The notes: a model not told the origin generated them from the sequence alone. A DNA stretch of 53,226 bases from an uncultured Elusimicrobiales bacterium (GCA_944324685.1 CALUXG010000018.1:1-53226); one strand, 5' to 3'; positions 1 to 7,874 are shown, numbered from the stretch's first letter. Made by a program: numbers and translations.

Positions 1-120
1 GGAAATGTGAGAGAAAGAGCTATAAGAGTATCGTCGTTACTTGCTGCCCCAAATAATTTACGGAGCGATTATCTAGACAGGGAAAATCCTTGTAACAGAG
101 AACGTGTTCCGTATCCGTGA
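1..120 (+). CDS. Possible C-terminal end of an unidentified gene (partial)
   Basis: Frame 1 is open from the window edge and ends at a TGA at 118-120, giving 39 codons. A strong plus-strand terminator begins six bases later, which is why this frame was chosen. The visible residues are polar, with a single Cys, and match no family I know. A competing frame ends at a TAA at 54-56 and cannot be excluded. An open frame of this length could occur by chance. Confidence 0.3.
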   Translation, partial: GNVRERAIRVSSLLAAPNNLRSDYLDRENPCNRERVPYP

Positions 121-125
121 ACGAG

Positions 126-158
126 AACCCCGCCGGCGATAAGCCGGCGGGGTTTTGT
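126..158 (+). terminator. Intrinsic terminator closing a gene upstream of the window
   Basis: A 12-bp perfect stem (126-137 with 143-154), GC-rich, has a five-base loop and ends in a T-rich tail on the plus strand. It implies that a plus-strand gene ends near the left edge. Confidence 0.75.
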
Positions 159-479
159 TGGATGTTGGCGGGTAGCAAAAAACACCGTCTATGACGGCGA
201 CGGAAGGAAAGGTTTGCCGGTGAGAACGACAGGAAAACCCCTTGTGCCAGAATGCACTTGCCTGTGTCTGCAGGTACATGAAAGCAGAAGGTATGGATAA
301 GGACATAAATGCGTTGGCACATACAAGTGGCCGTAGTGGTTGTGCCGTGGCCGTTTATTTGTTGAAAATCCGGTACAGCTTGATTTGTTTTTTTTTTTTT
401 TTTTCCCTATACATGGCGGAAAATCAAATGCCGCTGAGAGGTGTTTTTGAACGATTAAACGCTGTTATAGGAAGAAAAA
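159..479. other. Intergenic stretch with a T17 tract, no supported gene
   Basis: Open frames here have no ribosome binding site and no recognisable product. The only striking element is an uninterrupted run of 17 T at 388-404, about 75 bases upstream of the pilin start at 480. I found no convincing -35/-10 pair. Confidence 0.5.
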
Positions 480-992
480 ATGAGAAAAGGTTTTACATTA
501 ATTGAACTGTTGGTTGTTGTGCTTATCATCGGTATATTGACCGCTATTGCATTGCCCTCCTATCAATTGACGGTGGCCAAGGCCCGCACGGCGGAAATAT
601 TGCCTTTGCTTGACGCCATACGCAAAGCGCAGGAAATATATTATATGTCCAATGGAAGCTATTGCAATACATGGAGTGATTTGGGCGTGGAAATAAGCGG
701 CGTTTCAAATGTGAGGGATTGCATCGTCGGTACAATTGAGACGCAGTGCTTTTTTTTTAATGGCTATTCCTGTTCCATGAACAGTTGGGGAAATTCGGCC
801 GCTTGCAGCAGCGGAACCGGAAAATTGCCGCAAGTGGGCGTGAATTTCGCCCATGGACGAAACAAAACAAATTTCGGCCAAAATATTTGCATTGCCGAAG
901 AAGACGATAAATGGATGAACCGCGTGTGTATGGCCTTGGGCGGCAAACTGGGGCCGTCCATGGGAGCCGGAAACAATTATTACAGTTTTTAA
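480..992 (+). CDS. Type IV pilin-like protein
   Basis: This is a 170-residue class III prepilin. A short basic leader MRKG precedes the mature N-terminus FTLIELLVVV, so prepilin peptidase would cut after Gly4 and Glu at mature position 5 is present. One hydrophobic helix spans about residues 5-28. The rest is a small globular domain with several cysteines, probably disulfide-bonded outside the inner membrane. An AGGA ribosome binding site lies about eight bases before the ATG. The gene stands alone, with no prepilin peptidase or assembly ATPase beside it, so it probably uses the machinery encoded at 20-28 kb. A run of nine T (750-758) lies inside the coding region. Whether it is a pilus subunit or a pseudopilin cannot be told from sequence. 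Confidence 0.88.
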   Translation: MRKGFTLIELLVVVLIIGILTAIALPSYQLTVAKARTAEILPLLDAIRKAQEIYYMSNGSYCNTWSDLGVEISGVSNVRDCIVGTIETQCFFFNGYSCSMNSWGNSAACSSGTGKLPQVGVNFAHGRNKTNFGQNICIAEEDDKWMNRVCMALGGKLGPSMGAGNNYYSF

Positions 993-1022
993 GCCGCTGA
1001 GCCAACCGGCTTGTCAAATATG

Positions 1023-1051
1023 GCAAAACCCCCGCTTTTTAGGCGGGGGTT
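1023..1051 (-). terminator. Intrinsic terminator of the FKBP gene
   Basis: A nine-bp stem AACCCCCGC/GCGGGGGTT is followed by TTTT when read on the minus strand, just downstream of the isomerase stop. The plus-strand side has only a weak tail, though it may also slow transcription from the pilin gene. Confidence 0.75.
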
Positions 1052-1069
1052 AAAATCGGAGGCGGAAAT

Positions 1070-1489
1070 TTATTCGTTGATTTCTTTAATTTCCACTTCA
1101 AACGTCAGATCTTTGCCCGCCAACGGATGATTGAAATCCAGCGTGATTTCTTTATCCGATATTTCTTTAACCACCGCGCGGAATGTGTGGCCGGCATTGC
1201 TGGCGCCCACCATATCGCCTATTTTCAGTTGGTCCGCGTTCATAATGGCTTCTTTCGGCACGCGTTTAATGGCTTGCTCCAAGACGGGGCCGTATGCTTT
1301 TTCGGCTTTGATTTCCACGGTTTTTTTATCTCCGACGTTCATGGCTTCCAACACTTCTTCCAGCCCTTGTATAATTTGCCCCGCCCCATGCGTATATTCC
1401 AACGGCCCGCGGCCGGAGGAAGTGTCCTGCACTTTTCCGTCTACGGTCAAGGTGTAGTCAAATTTTACTTTGGAACCTTTTTTAATCAT
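1070..1489 (-). CDS. FKBP-type peptidyl-prolyl cis-trans isomerase, SlyD-like
   Basis: This 139-residue protein catalyses proline isomerisation and probably acts as a cytoplasmic folding helper. The order is SlyD-like: an FKBP strand segment with VKFDYTLTVDGK, the motif GAGQIIQGLEEVLEAMNVG, an inserted flap domain of about 70 residues, and a return to FKBP at the C-terminus ending in FEVEIKEI. The His/Cys-rich metal-binding tail of Escherichia coli SlyD is absent. The start was moved eight codons inside the longest frame because AAGGAG sits six bases before that ATG. GMP reductase lies 95 bases upstream on the same strand, so the two may be cotranscribed. Confidence 0.9.
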   Translation of the reverse strand: MIKKGSKVKFDYTLTVDGKVQDTSSGRGPLEYTHGAGQIIQGLEEVLEAMNVGDKKTVEIKAEKAYGPVLEQAIKRVPKEAIMNADQLKIGDMVGASNAGHTFRAVVKEISDKEITLDFNHPLAGKDLTFEVEIKEINE

Positions 1490-1584
1490 ATGTTTCTCCT
1501 TTAGGCCGCACATAGGCGGAACTGTTTTTATTGTAACATTTTATCGGTGATAAACCGCCGTTTGCTCAGACGGTTTTCGGCCGG

Positions 1585-2688
1585 TTATTCTTCTCCGAAG
1601 ATATTGTTCAGCTGGCGGTTAACACGGTAGAACGTGGCGCACTTGGGCATATCTTTCAGACGCTTCGCGCCGATATAAGTCATACAGCTGCGCAGCCCGC
1701 CTAAAATGGCCAAAAGCGTATGCTCTATGGGCCCACGGAAAGGAATTTCCACCACTTTGCCCTCGCTGGCGCGGTATTTTTTCATGCCGCCGTAATGAGC
1801 CTGTTGGGCATACTCGGAACTCATGCCGTAAAACTTTTTGAAACGCTTCTCTTCCAGCCGCATGGCGCAGGTTTTGTCATCCAGCATTTCCGCCTCTCCC
1901 GTCTGGAAAAATTTGGTGCACGTTTCTCCGGCGCTTTCTTCGTGGCCGGCCAACATGCCGCCCAACATGACAAAATCCGCCCCCGCGCAGAAACTTTTAC
2001 ATACATCCCCGGGAACGGTGCAGCCGCCATCTGCGCAAATCATGCCGCCCACGCCGTGTGCGGCGTCGGCACATTCAATGACGGTGGAAAATTGCGGCCG
2101 GCCCACGCCCGTCAGTTTGCGCGTGGTACAGACGGATCCGGGCCCTATGCCCACTTTTACGATGTCGGCCCCGCTTAAAATTAAATCTTCCGTCATGTCT
2201 CCGGTAACGACATTGCCCGCCATGATCAAACTTTCGGGCCATGCGGCGCGAACTTTTTTGACATAATTGACCAGATATGGGGAATATCCGTTGGCAACGT
2301 CAATGCAAATATTGTTTACTAAGCCGCTGTTTATGACGGAGGTTAATTTGTCAAAATCCGCATCCGATACGCCGGAACTGACAAAAATCAAATCATTGCT
2401 GCCGTATGTTTTTGCATTATCTTTTAGGAAAGCCAATATTTCGGCGGCGCCATAATGTTTATGCAGCGCGGTAAAAAGTTTTTGTTTTTGCATTTCGCGC
2501 GCAATTTCCATGGTCCCCGTCGTAAACATATTGGCCGCCACAATGCCGGTGGCGTCTATGGCGCGCGGACACCACTTGAAGGTGTATTGGCGGATAATCT
2601 CCACCTGTGAACGCGACGCCAAAGCCGAGCGTTTGGGGCGCAACAGCACGTCGCAGTAATCCAGTTGTACATCGTCTTGAATTCTCAT
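1585..2688 (-). CDS. guaC: GMP reductase
   Basis: GMP reductase converts GMP to IMP with NADPH in cytoplasmic purine salvage. At 367 residues it is slightly longer than Escherichia coli GuaC (347). It is a TIM-barrel of the IMPDH/GMPR family. The loop GIGPGSVCTTR carries the catalytic cysteine at residue 187 and Thr189. The stretch VIECADAAHG followed by DGGC and ADFVMLGGMLAGHEES is characteristic of GMPR rather than IMP dehydrogenase, and there is no CBS insert. A GGAG sits about seven bases before the ATG. A TTTGCTATCAT extended -10 box lies about 50 bases upstream, divergent from the pilin promoter. Confidence 0.93.
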   Translation of the reverse strand: MRIQDDVQLDYCDVLLRPKRSALASRSQVEIIRQYTFKWCPRAIDATGIVAANMFTTGTMEIAREMQKQKLFTALHKHYGAAEILAFLKDNAKTYGSNDLIFVSSGVSDADFDKLTSVINSGLVNNICIDVANGYSPYLVNYVKKVRAAWPESLIMAGNVVTGDMTEDLILSGADIVKVGIGPGSVCTTRKLTGVGRPQFSTVIECADAAHGVGGMICADGGCTVPGDVCKSFCAGADFVMLGGMLAGHEESAGETCTKFFQTGEAEMLDDKTCAMRLEEKRFKKFYGMSSEYAQQAHYGGMKKYRASEGKVVEIPFRGPIEHTLLAILGGLRSCMTYIGAKRLKDMPKCATFYRVNRQLNNIFGEE

Positions 2689-2738
2689 TTATTGCTCCAT
2701 CCGGACAAATTGGTCTTGCGGCCTCCGGTCCGTTAAAT

Positions 2739-2748
2739 ATGATAGCAA
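2739..2748 (-). promoter_or_regulatory. Extended -10 box upstream of guaC
   Basis: Read on the minus strand the sequence is TTTGCTATCAT, an extended -10 with no good -35 partner. The same motif precedes kdsA. It lies back to back with the promoter for the pilin trio. Confidence 0.45.
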
Positions 2749-2766
2749 ATTTGGCGGTGCGGGCAG

Positions 2767-2795
2767 TTGCCCGGCCGGAGCGATTTAGTTATAAT
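2767..2795 (+). promoter_or_regulatory. Promoter of the pilin trio
   Basis: TTGCCC at 2767-2772 and TATAAT at 2790-2795 are separated by 17 bases, about 50 bases before the first pilin start. This fits a housekeeping sigma promoter with a weak -35. Confidence 0.6.
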
Positions 2796-2846
2796 GAATA
2801 TTGTGAATAGCCGTATCCTAAATATTTCTTCTGACAGGAGCCGATT

Positions 2847-3329
2847 ATGGGTAAGTTTTCCGCCGGCCGCCGCGCCGGTTTTACGTTGATAGAATTGTTG
2901 GTCATTATCATTATTTTGGGCATTTTGGCCACCATTGCGCTGCCGCAGTACCGCCGCGCGGTGGAGCGTACGCGCGTGGCCGAAGCCCTGACCATGCTCC
3001 GTTCCATTTATGATTCCTGCGAGCGCTATGCATGGGAAAACAATATGGACAGCTGTGTAACGGCGCTCAAACAACGCAGGATAGCGTTTCAGAAATTAGA
3101 TGTTGTGGCGAAAGGAACCTATCAGGGGACCCTAGCTTTACAGACTAAGAATTTTCTTTATGGACTGTCTCCGTTGGGGTTTGTCGGTGCGGAAGCAACG
3201 AGGGGGGATTATGAAGGGGCCGTCATTTCCTTTAACGGGCAGACTTTTAGCTGTGATGCCATGGGCGCAAAGCCGCCGGAGGGACGCAAAGCATGCGTCG
3301 TATGGGGCGCGTCTACATGGAATGAGTGA
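2847..3329 (+). CDS. Type IV pilin-like protein, first of a tandem trio
   Basis: This 160-residue prepilin has an 11-residue leader ending in Arg-Ala-Gly and a mature N-terminus FTLIELLVIIIILG with Glu at +5. The hydrophobic helix covers about residues 12-35 and continues into the usual PQYRRAVERTR segment. The C-terminal domain has four cysteines. AGGAG precedes the ATG by about seven bases. The segment IYDSCER after the helix recurs in the next gene as LYDSCER, so the two are tandem paralogs. The next pilin start lies eight bases after this stop, which indicates cotranscription. Confidence 0.9.
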   Translation: MGKFSAGRRAGFTLIELLVIIIILGILATIALPQYRRAVERTRVAEALTMLRSIYDSCERYAWENNMDSCVTALKQRRIAFQKLDVVAKGTYQGTLALQTKNFLYGLSPLGFVGAEATRGDYEGAVISFNGQTFSCDAMGAKPPEGRKACVVWGASTWNE

Positions 3330-3337
3330 GGCAAAAT

Positions 3338-3838
3338 ATGAATCAGTTACTGAAAACCAAAAAGGGTTTTACGTTGATGGAACTTTTGACCGTGGTTATT
3401 ATCATCGGTATTTTATCGTCGGTGGCTTTGCCGCAGTACCGCAAGGTAATAGAAAGAAGCCGTTTTACCAAAGCGCAGGTGATGGCCAAATCCCTGTATG
3501 ATTCCTGCGAACGTTTGGTGGCGGAATGGGGCGGAGAAACCTATGGCGATTTACAAAATATGGGCGCCAGCGCCAGACAAGCGCATGCACAAGGCATACG
3601 CCGTTTTGACGTGGGCGGCGTAAATGATTTGCCCGCGGGGATACGTTATGTGGGCAATAACGTCCGCAAGCTGCAAGGCTCCGGCTTTGAATATACCATG
3701 GGGACAAGCAACTGCAGTGTCGTGATTAGAAGAACCGTGGGGCCGTATCAGGATACCACTATTTGGTATGCCGGCGGCCAATTTATTAAATGCACCAGCA
3801 ATACTGACGGATGCTACGTCTATGGCGTGCAGGACTAA
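3338..3838 (+). CDS. Type IV pilin-like protein, second of a tandem trio
   Basis: This 166-residue prepilin has a 10-residue leader MNQLLKTKKG and a mature start FTLMELLTVVIII. Glu +5 is present, followed by PQYRKVIERSR. The ATG at 3338 was preferred to an upstream in-frame GTG because GAGG lies just before it and the GTG overlaps the preceding stop. It shares the YDSCER motif with its upstream neighbour but diverges in the globular part, where C-terminal cysteines may form the D-loop typical of pilins. The next gene starts 11 bases downstream. Confidence 0.9.
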   Translation: MNQLLKTKKGFTLMELLTVVIIIGILSSVALPQYRKVIERSRFTKAQVMAKSLYDSCERLVAEWGGETYGDLQNMGASARQAHAQGIRRFDVGGVNDLPAGIRYVGNNVRKLQGSGFEYTMGTSNCSVVIRRTVGPYQDTTIWYAGGQFIKCTSNTDGCYVYGVQD

Positions 3839-3849
3839 GGGAGAAATAT

Positions 3850-4386
3850 ATGCAAAACAATAAAAAGAAGGGTTGCCCTTTTGTTTTGGGCCGCGGCGGG
3901 TTTACGCTGATGGAAATTTTGGTTTCCGTCATTATTTTGACGATTTTAATTACCATAGCCGTGCCAATGTACGACCGTGCCATAGAAAAATCCCGCATGG
4001 CCGAAGTAAGCGCCATGCTGAAACGCATCAGCGAGGCCAAGCTGCGTACGATGGATTCCATGGATATGCTGAATTTTAACAATTCGTTCAATTTGAGCAT
4101 GCTGGACGTGGACGTGCCGGTAAGCAAAGATTTTACGTATGGCCTTTATCCTTCTTCTTTTCCAAATGCCGTTTGCGCCACGCGTGCGCGCGGAAATAAC
4201 AAAGGAACCATCTTTCTGTATTTGGGCGAGACGGCGCCGGATTATTGCAACACTTCCGGTTCCCGTTCTACAATCTGCAACGAATACCTTTCCAGCGGCC
4301 GCAAACTGTTCTGCCAAAACGCCGCCAACACGACAAGCTGCAGTTCTTACGGTTTGACCAGTTACAGGGTGGGAAAGTGCAATTAA
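3850..4386 (+). CDS. Type IV pilin-like protein, third of a tandem trio
   Basis: This 178-residue prepilin has an unusually long leader of 17 residues ending in Arg-Gly-Gly, then FTLMEILVSVIIL. Glu +5 is kept. The segment MYDRAIEKSRMAEVSAML matches the other pilins. Six or more cysteines lie in the C-terminal half. The start at 3850 was chosen over the longer frame because GGAG lies eight bases upstream. It is the last gene of the trio and is followed by a strong terminator at 4411. Confidence 0.88.
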   Translation: MQNNKKKGCPFVLGRGGFTLMEILVSVIILTILITIAVPMYDRAIEKSRMAEVSAMLKRISEAKLRTMDSMDMLNFNNSFNLSMLDVDVPVSKDFTYGLYPSSFPNAVCATRARGNNKGTIFLYLGETAPDYCNTSGSRSTICNEYLSSGRKLFCQNAANTTSCSSYGLTSYRVGKCN

Positions 4387-4410
4387 AACATGCTTTTTAT
4401 GATGTGTCTA

Positions 4411-4439
4411 AAAAAAACCCCGCTTAAAGCGGGGTTTTT
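4411..4439. terminator. Bidirectional intrinsic terminator
   Basis: A 13-bp stem AAAAACCCCGCTT/AAGCGGGGTTTTT with a one-base centre has A and T flanks, so it works in both directions. It separates the convergent pilin trio and the lpt/kds gene run. Confidence 0.85.
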
Positions 4440-4474
4440 AGGTATAAGATGAAACGCAGGAAGGCGTACAGAGG

Positions 4475-5194
4475 TTACATTTTGAAATCTTCCCCCAAAT
4501 ACAGCCGTCTGGCGTCGGGATCGTTAAGCAATGTGTTTTGGTTGCCTTCCACCAGAATTTTCCCGTCGTAGATCAAATAAGCCCTTTCGGTCAGCGGCAG
4601 TGTTTCGCGTACATTGTGATCGGTAATCAATACGCCGATGCCCTTGTCTTTTAGCTTAAAGATCATATGCCTTAAATCGGACACGGTAATGGGGTCAATG
4701 CCTACAAAAGGTTCGTCCAGCAGGATGATTTTTGGATTGCTTATCATGCAGCGCGCAATTTCCATGCGGCGCTTTTCTCCGCCGGATAGCGTCCATGCTT
4801 TTTGTTTGGCCAGTTTGCTCAGTCCAAATTCCGCCAGCAGACTGTCCACGCGGCGCTTTTGTTCCTGTTTGTCGTCCAGTGTGCGTTCCAATACCGCCAA
4901 CAGGTTTTCTTCCACGGTCAGACCTTTGAAAATGGTCGGTTCCTGCGCCAGATAACCCAGCCCGTGGCGCGCTCGTTCGTACATGGGCAGGGAGGTAACG
5001 TCTTCATTGTCAATAAATACGCGGCCTTTGGTGGGACGTATAAAACCCGTCATCATGTAAAACGTGGTTGTTTTTCCCGCGCCGTTGGGGCCTAGCAGCC
5101 CCACAATTTCGCCGGATTTTACATGGATATCCACACCTTTGACAACCATGCGGTCTTTGTAAGTTTTAACGACGTTATCGCTGCGTAATTGCAT
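4475..5194 (-). CDS. lptB: LPS export ABC transporter ATPase LptB
   Basis: LptB powers extraction of lipopolysaccharide from the inner membrane through LptFG. The 239-residue length is normal. Walker A GPNGAGKTT lies at residues 35-43, the Q-loop at Gln84, the signature LSGGE at 136-140 and Walker B IILLDEP at 156-162, followed by a switch histidine in the ITDHNVRE motif that is typical of LptB. It is the last gene of a minus-strand run after lptC and the lptA-like gene, 17 bases downstream. lptF and lptG are not in the window. Confidence 0.95.
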   Translation of the reverse strand: MQLRSDNVVKTYKDRMVVKGVDIHVKSGEIVGLLGPNGAGKTTTFYMMTGFIRPTKGRVFIDNEDVTSLPMYERARHGLGYLAQEPTIFKGLTVEENLLAVLERTLDDKQEQKRRVDSLLAEFGLSKLAKQKAWTLSGGEKRRMEIARCMISNPKIILLDEPFVGIDPITVSDLRHMIFKLKDKGIGVLITDHNVRETLPLTERAYLIYDGKILVEGNQNTLLNDPDARRLYLGEDFKM

Positions 5195-5211
5195 AAGATT
5201 TCCGTTATAAG

Positions 5212-6165
5212 CTATAAAGTTTCGTTGGTGCGGGAGCTGTTTAATTTTTCAGATATCGTCCAGCCTTCCACCCGACCCGTCAATTTAATTTTTCGCGTGG
5301 AATTTTCCGCGCGTATTTCGTCTGCTATTATAGCAAATGTTCCGTCCGGTGTTTTGCCCTGTACCAAAGGCCGTCCGCCGTAAGCGTATGTATAGCCCTC
5401 TTGTCCATTGTATTCAATGGTTTGGGATTTCAGAAGATAATCGGCGTTCTGCGCTTGGGCTCCTCCCTGCAAAACGGCATAATTTTCTTTTTGTTTGGCG
5501 GTAATTTCTTGGGCTTTCAACGTAACTGTTTGCCCGTGAATGTCTTGATAGGTAACGACGGCATTACCGATTAAGTGATAAATTTCGTCCTGCGTATTAA
5601 ATTCCGCCTGCTTCGCCCAAGCGGTGATCGTTTCGTTGTCGGACGTGCGGTAAACGAGTTTGATTCTTTGCATTCCGTCCGCCTGCGCATGACCCGCGCC
5701 GCTTTGATAGTTGTATACGGCTTTGTCTGCGTATAATTCATACCACGCTCCGTCCGGCGCATTATAACGGCCGTATACATTGCCCGTAACGGTAATGCGG
5801 TTCAGTTTGCGCTGAGAAAGCGCATATCCGGCTCGGAAAGCGTAAACGCCGTTGTCATAGCGGACATTGCCTTCAAAGACTTCTTCTTCTTTTTCCTGAT
5901 ATACCACCCATCGGTCGCTGGCTATGACTCCGCCCAGCGTTTCTGGCAACTGGCTTGGTTTTTTTTGTTTCAGCGCCTGTGCTTTTTCTTGTACGGAGGC
6001 GGTTTTGGCCGCCGCGGCGGGGGGAAGGGAAAAAGAACGGTTCTTTTTATCGGATACCGAAAAACAGCCGCTTACTAAAAACGCCGCCAAGCATAAGCCT
6101 GCGCCGGCCGTTATTTTGCGGCGACTCAATACGGCGGGGATGAGGGAGCGCTGGGAGGCGTTCAT
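5212..6165 (-). CDS. LptA/OstA-like LPS transport protein, predicted lipoprotein
   Basis: This 317-residue protein sits between lptC and lptB, where LptA, the periplasmic LPS bridge, is expected. Repeated OstA-type beta segments are visible, for example RAGYALSQRKLNRITVTGNV, VTLKAQEITAKQ and IIADEIRAENSTRKIKLTGRV. It differs from Escherichia coli LptA (185 residues, soluble) by being longer and by a lipobox LVSGC with Cys34 after a long basic N-region. That suggests membrane anchoring. Its ATG overlaps the lptC stop by four bases and GAGG precedes it. It could also be a fused or duplicated OstA protein. The family is clear; the lipoprotein state is inferred. Confidence 0.8.
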   Translation of the reverse strand: MNASQRSLIPAVLSRRKITAGAGLCLAAFLVSGCFSVSDKKNRSFSLPPAAAAKTASVQEKAQALKQKKPSQLPETLGGVIASDRWVVYQEKEEEVFEGNVRYDNGVYAFRAGYALSQRKLNRITVTGNVYGRYNAPDGAWYELYADKAVYNYQSGAGHAQADGMQRIKLVYRTSDNETITAWAKQAEFNTQDEIYHLIGNAVVTYQDIHGQTVTLKAQEITAKQKENYAVLQGGAQAQNADYLLKSQTIEYNGQEGYTYAYGGRPLVQGKTPDGTFAIIADEIRAENSTRKIKLTGRVEGWTISEKLNSSRTNETL

Positions 6166-6698
6166 TTTGTTACCTCTTGCAGTTCTGTCATGGTTTGAGG
6201 AAGATGGGTGATTTGTTTTTTAAATTCAATGACGCGCAGTTTGGAATCCGTCTCTATGCCGCCGCGTGCAACAACCTGCGTGTTTGCGCGCGTAACGACG
6301 GTTTTTTTATCTGACCAAATACGGTCTTTGTCCACATCATAGAAAAAACGGTCCGTACTTAAATCGGTTCGTTCGGTAAAAGAACGTACATGGGCATTGC
6401 CTTCAATACTGACAATCTTAGTCGTATAATTAAACGAGCCTTTGCGTCCGGTAACTTCGGCCCCGGGCTGGCCGTTTTCGCTTAGCAGCAAATGAGGATG
6501 GTGCAGCACAGCGCTGTTTAAGTCCGCAAAATCTACTTCATCAGCATGTAAAATCCATTTTTTTTGGCTGTCTTTGGATTCAAAAATCGTTACGTTTTCC
6601 GCGCGCTGCATATCTTCGCCTTCCGGAGAAAGACTTTTTTCTCCGCCGCAGGCGGCTAAAAACAATACCAAAAAGCAAAGCGCGGATAATTTTTTCAT
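6162..6698 (-). CDS. lptC: LPS export protein LptC, lipoprotein form
   Basis: LptC links LptBFG to LptA. At 178 residues it is close to the family length (about 190). The N-terminus has a lipobox LAAC with Cys17, instead of the transmembrane anchor of Escherichia coli LptC. The LptC fold is seen in the segments NVTIFESKDSQKKWILHADE, VTGRKGSFNYTTK and EGNAHVRS. Four-base ATGA overlaps join it to kdsD upstream and the lptA-like gene downstream, so translation is probably coupled. Confidence 0.85.
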   Translation of the reverse strand: MKKLSALCFLVLFLAACGGEKSLSPEGEDMQRAENVTIFESKDSQKKWILHADEVDFADLNSAVLHHPHLLLSENGQPGAEVTGRKGSFNYTTKIVSIEGNAHVRSFTERTDLSTDRFFYDVDKDRIWSDKKTVVTRANTQVVARGGIETDSKLRVIEFKKQITHLPQTMTELQEVTK

Positions 6699-7690
6699 GA
6701 TTTTTTGTCCAGCATGGCGATAAATTCAATGAGGTCTTTTTCATCGATAATTCCAACCACTTTGCCTGTTTTGTCCAAAACAGGGATATTGTCTACGTGC
6801 GTAGAATGGATCATTTTGGCGGCGTCTATGGCGGGAGCCGTGTCCAAAATATGATATGGATTTTTGGTCATGACTTCGGTGATTTTTTTATTGATAATAT
6901 CCGCGCCGCGCTGCAATTCTCTCCGCAAATCTCCGTCGGTAAAATAGCCAAGCAATTTGCCTTTTTTGTCTACCACGCTGGTTGCGCCGGCGGCATTGCT
7001 TTTGGTCATGACCAAAAGCGCGTCTTTTACGGAAGCCGTTTGCGCTACGATGGGATTATTTTTTCCTTTTCGCATTAAATCTTTGACCTGCTGCGTGAGC
7101 AGTTTGCCCAGAGAACCTCCCGGGTGAAACAGGGCAAAATCCGTTTTTTCAAAATGTTTAATTTTCATCAGGCATACGGCCAAAGCGTCGCCCACGGCCA
7201 AAGTGGCGGTGGTGGAAGCCGTCGGAGCCAGATTATACGGGCAGGCTTCTCTTTCAATATAAATTTTAACATGAATGTCTGACATTAAAGCCAATTTGGA
7301 GTTTTCATGCCCCGTCATGGAAATGATGGTCAGCTTGCGTCTGGCCAAAGAGGGGAGTATTTTGTTGATTTCTTCCGTCTGGCCCGAAAAAGAAATGGCC
7401 AAAATAACGTCTCCACTGGTAATCATGCCCAAATCTCCGTGCAACGCTTCCACCGGATGTACAAAAAAAGACGGCGTCCCCGTAGAAGCTAGTGTAGCCG
7501 CAATCTTTCTTCCTATCAAACCGCTTTTGCCTATGCCAAGCACGACGACGCGTCCCTTGGTTTCGGCACAGGCTTTAACGGCTTGCAGGAAATGCACGTC
7601 CAAACTTTTGCGCGACAATTCCAGCGCTTTATGTTCTACGTTTAAGACTTGGCGGGCGGTATTTATAATGTCTCTATCGTTATATTTCAT
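6695..7690 (-). CDS. kdsD: Arabinose 5-phosphate isomerase
   Basis: KdsD converts ribulose 5-phosphate to arabinose 5-phosphate, the first step of Kdo synthesis. The 331-residue length is normal. An N-terminal SIS domain (about residues 35-180) shows VVLGIGKSGLIGRKIAATL, HGDLGM and ISFSGQTEE. Two CBS domains follow (about 210-330), with FTDGDLRR and MTKNP. AGAGG precedes the ATG. It follows a 55-residue membrane protein and kdsA. The phosphatase kdsC, often found here in other genomes, is not seen. Confidence 0.95.
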   Translation of the reverse strand: MKYNDRDIINTARQVLNVEHKALELSRKSLDVHFLQAVKACAETKGRVVVLGIGKSGLIGRKIAATLASTGTPSFFVHPVEALHGDLGMITSGDVILAISFSGQTEEINKILPSLARRKLTIISMTGHENSKLALMSDIHVKIYIEREACPYNLAPTASTTATLAVGDALAVCLMKIKHFEKTDFALFHPGGSLGKLLTQQVKDLMRKGKNNPIVAQTASVKDALLVMTKSNAAGATSVVDKKGKLLGYFTDGDLRRELQRGADIINKKITEVMTKNPYHILDTAPAIDAAKMIHSTHVDNIPVLDKTGKVVGIIDEKDLIEFIAMLDKKS

Positions 7691-7699
7691 GATTTGCCT

Positions 7700-7867
7700 C
7701 TAGTGAAGCCACGGCGTAGTTTCAGGTGCCGGCGCTTTGGGCTGGTACGGCGCGGGCAGACGGCTGAGGGCGTAAGAGAAAACAAAAAACGCCGCCGTAC
7801 ACAGCACCAGCAATACGGCCAAAATTTTTAAGTGCCATTTTATTGTCGGAACAAAAGGCTGCGGCAT
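7700..7867 (-). CDS. Small single-pass membrane protein between kdsA and kdsD
   Basis: A 55-codon open frame fills the gap between kdsA and kdsD almost exactly, starting eight bases after the kdsA stop and ending nine bases before kdsD. The product begins MPQPFVPTIKWHLK and has one hydrophobic helix (about residues 14-34, ILAVLLVLCTAAFFVF). A proline-rich tail PAPYQPKAPAPETTPW follows. I do not recognise a family. It occupies the place where kdsC or an Lpt component sits in other bacteria, so a role in LPS synthesis or export at the inner membrane is plausible but unproven. Confidence 0.65.
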   Translation of the reverse strand: MPQPFVPTIKWHLKILAVLLVLCTAAFFVFSYALSRLPAPYQPKAPAPETTPWLH

Positions 7868-7874
7868 AATGTAC

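Noticed and set aside
242-505. 87-residue frame covering the T17 tract
   Set aside because: The run of Phe comes from the homopolymer, there is no ribosome binding site, and it overlaps the real pilin start.
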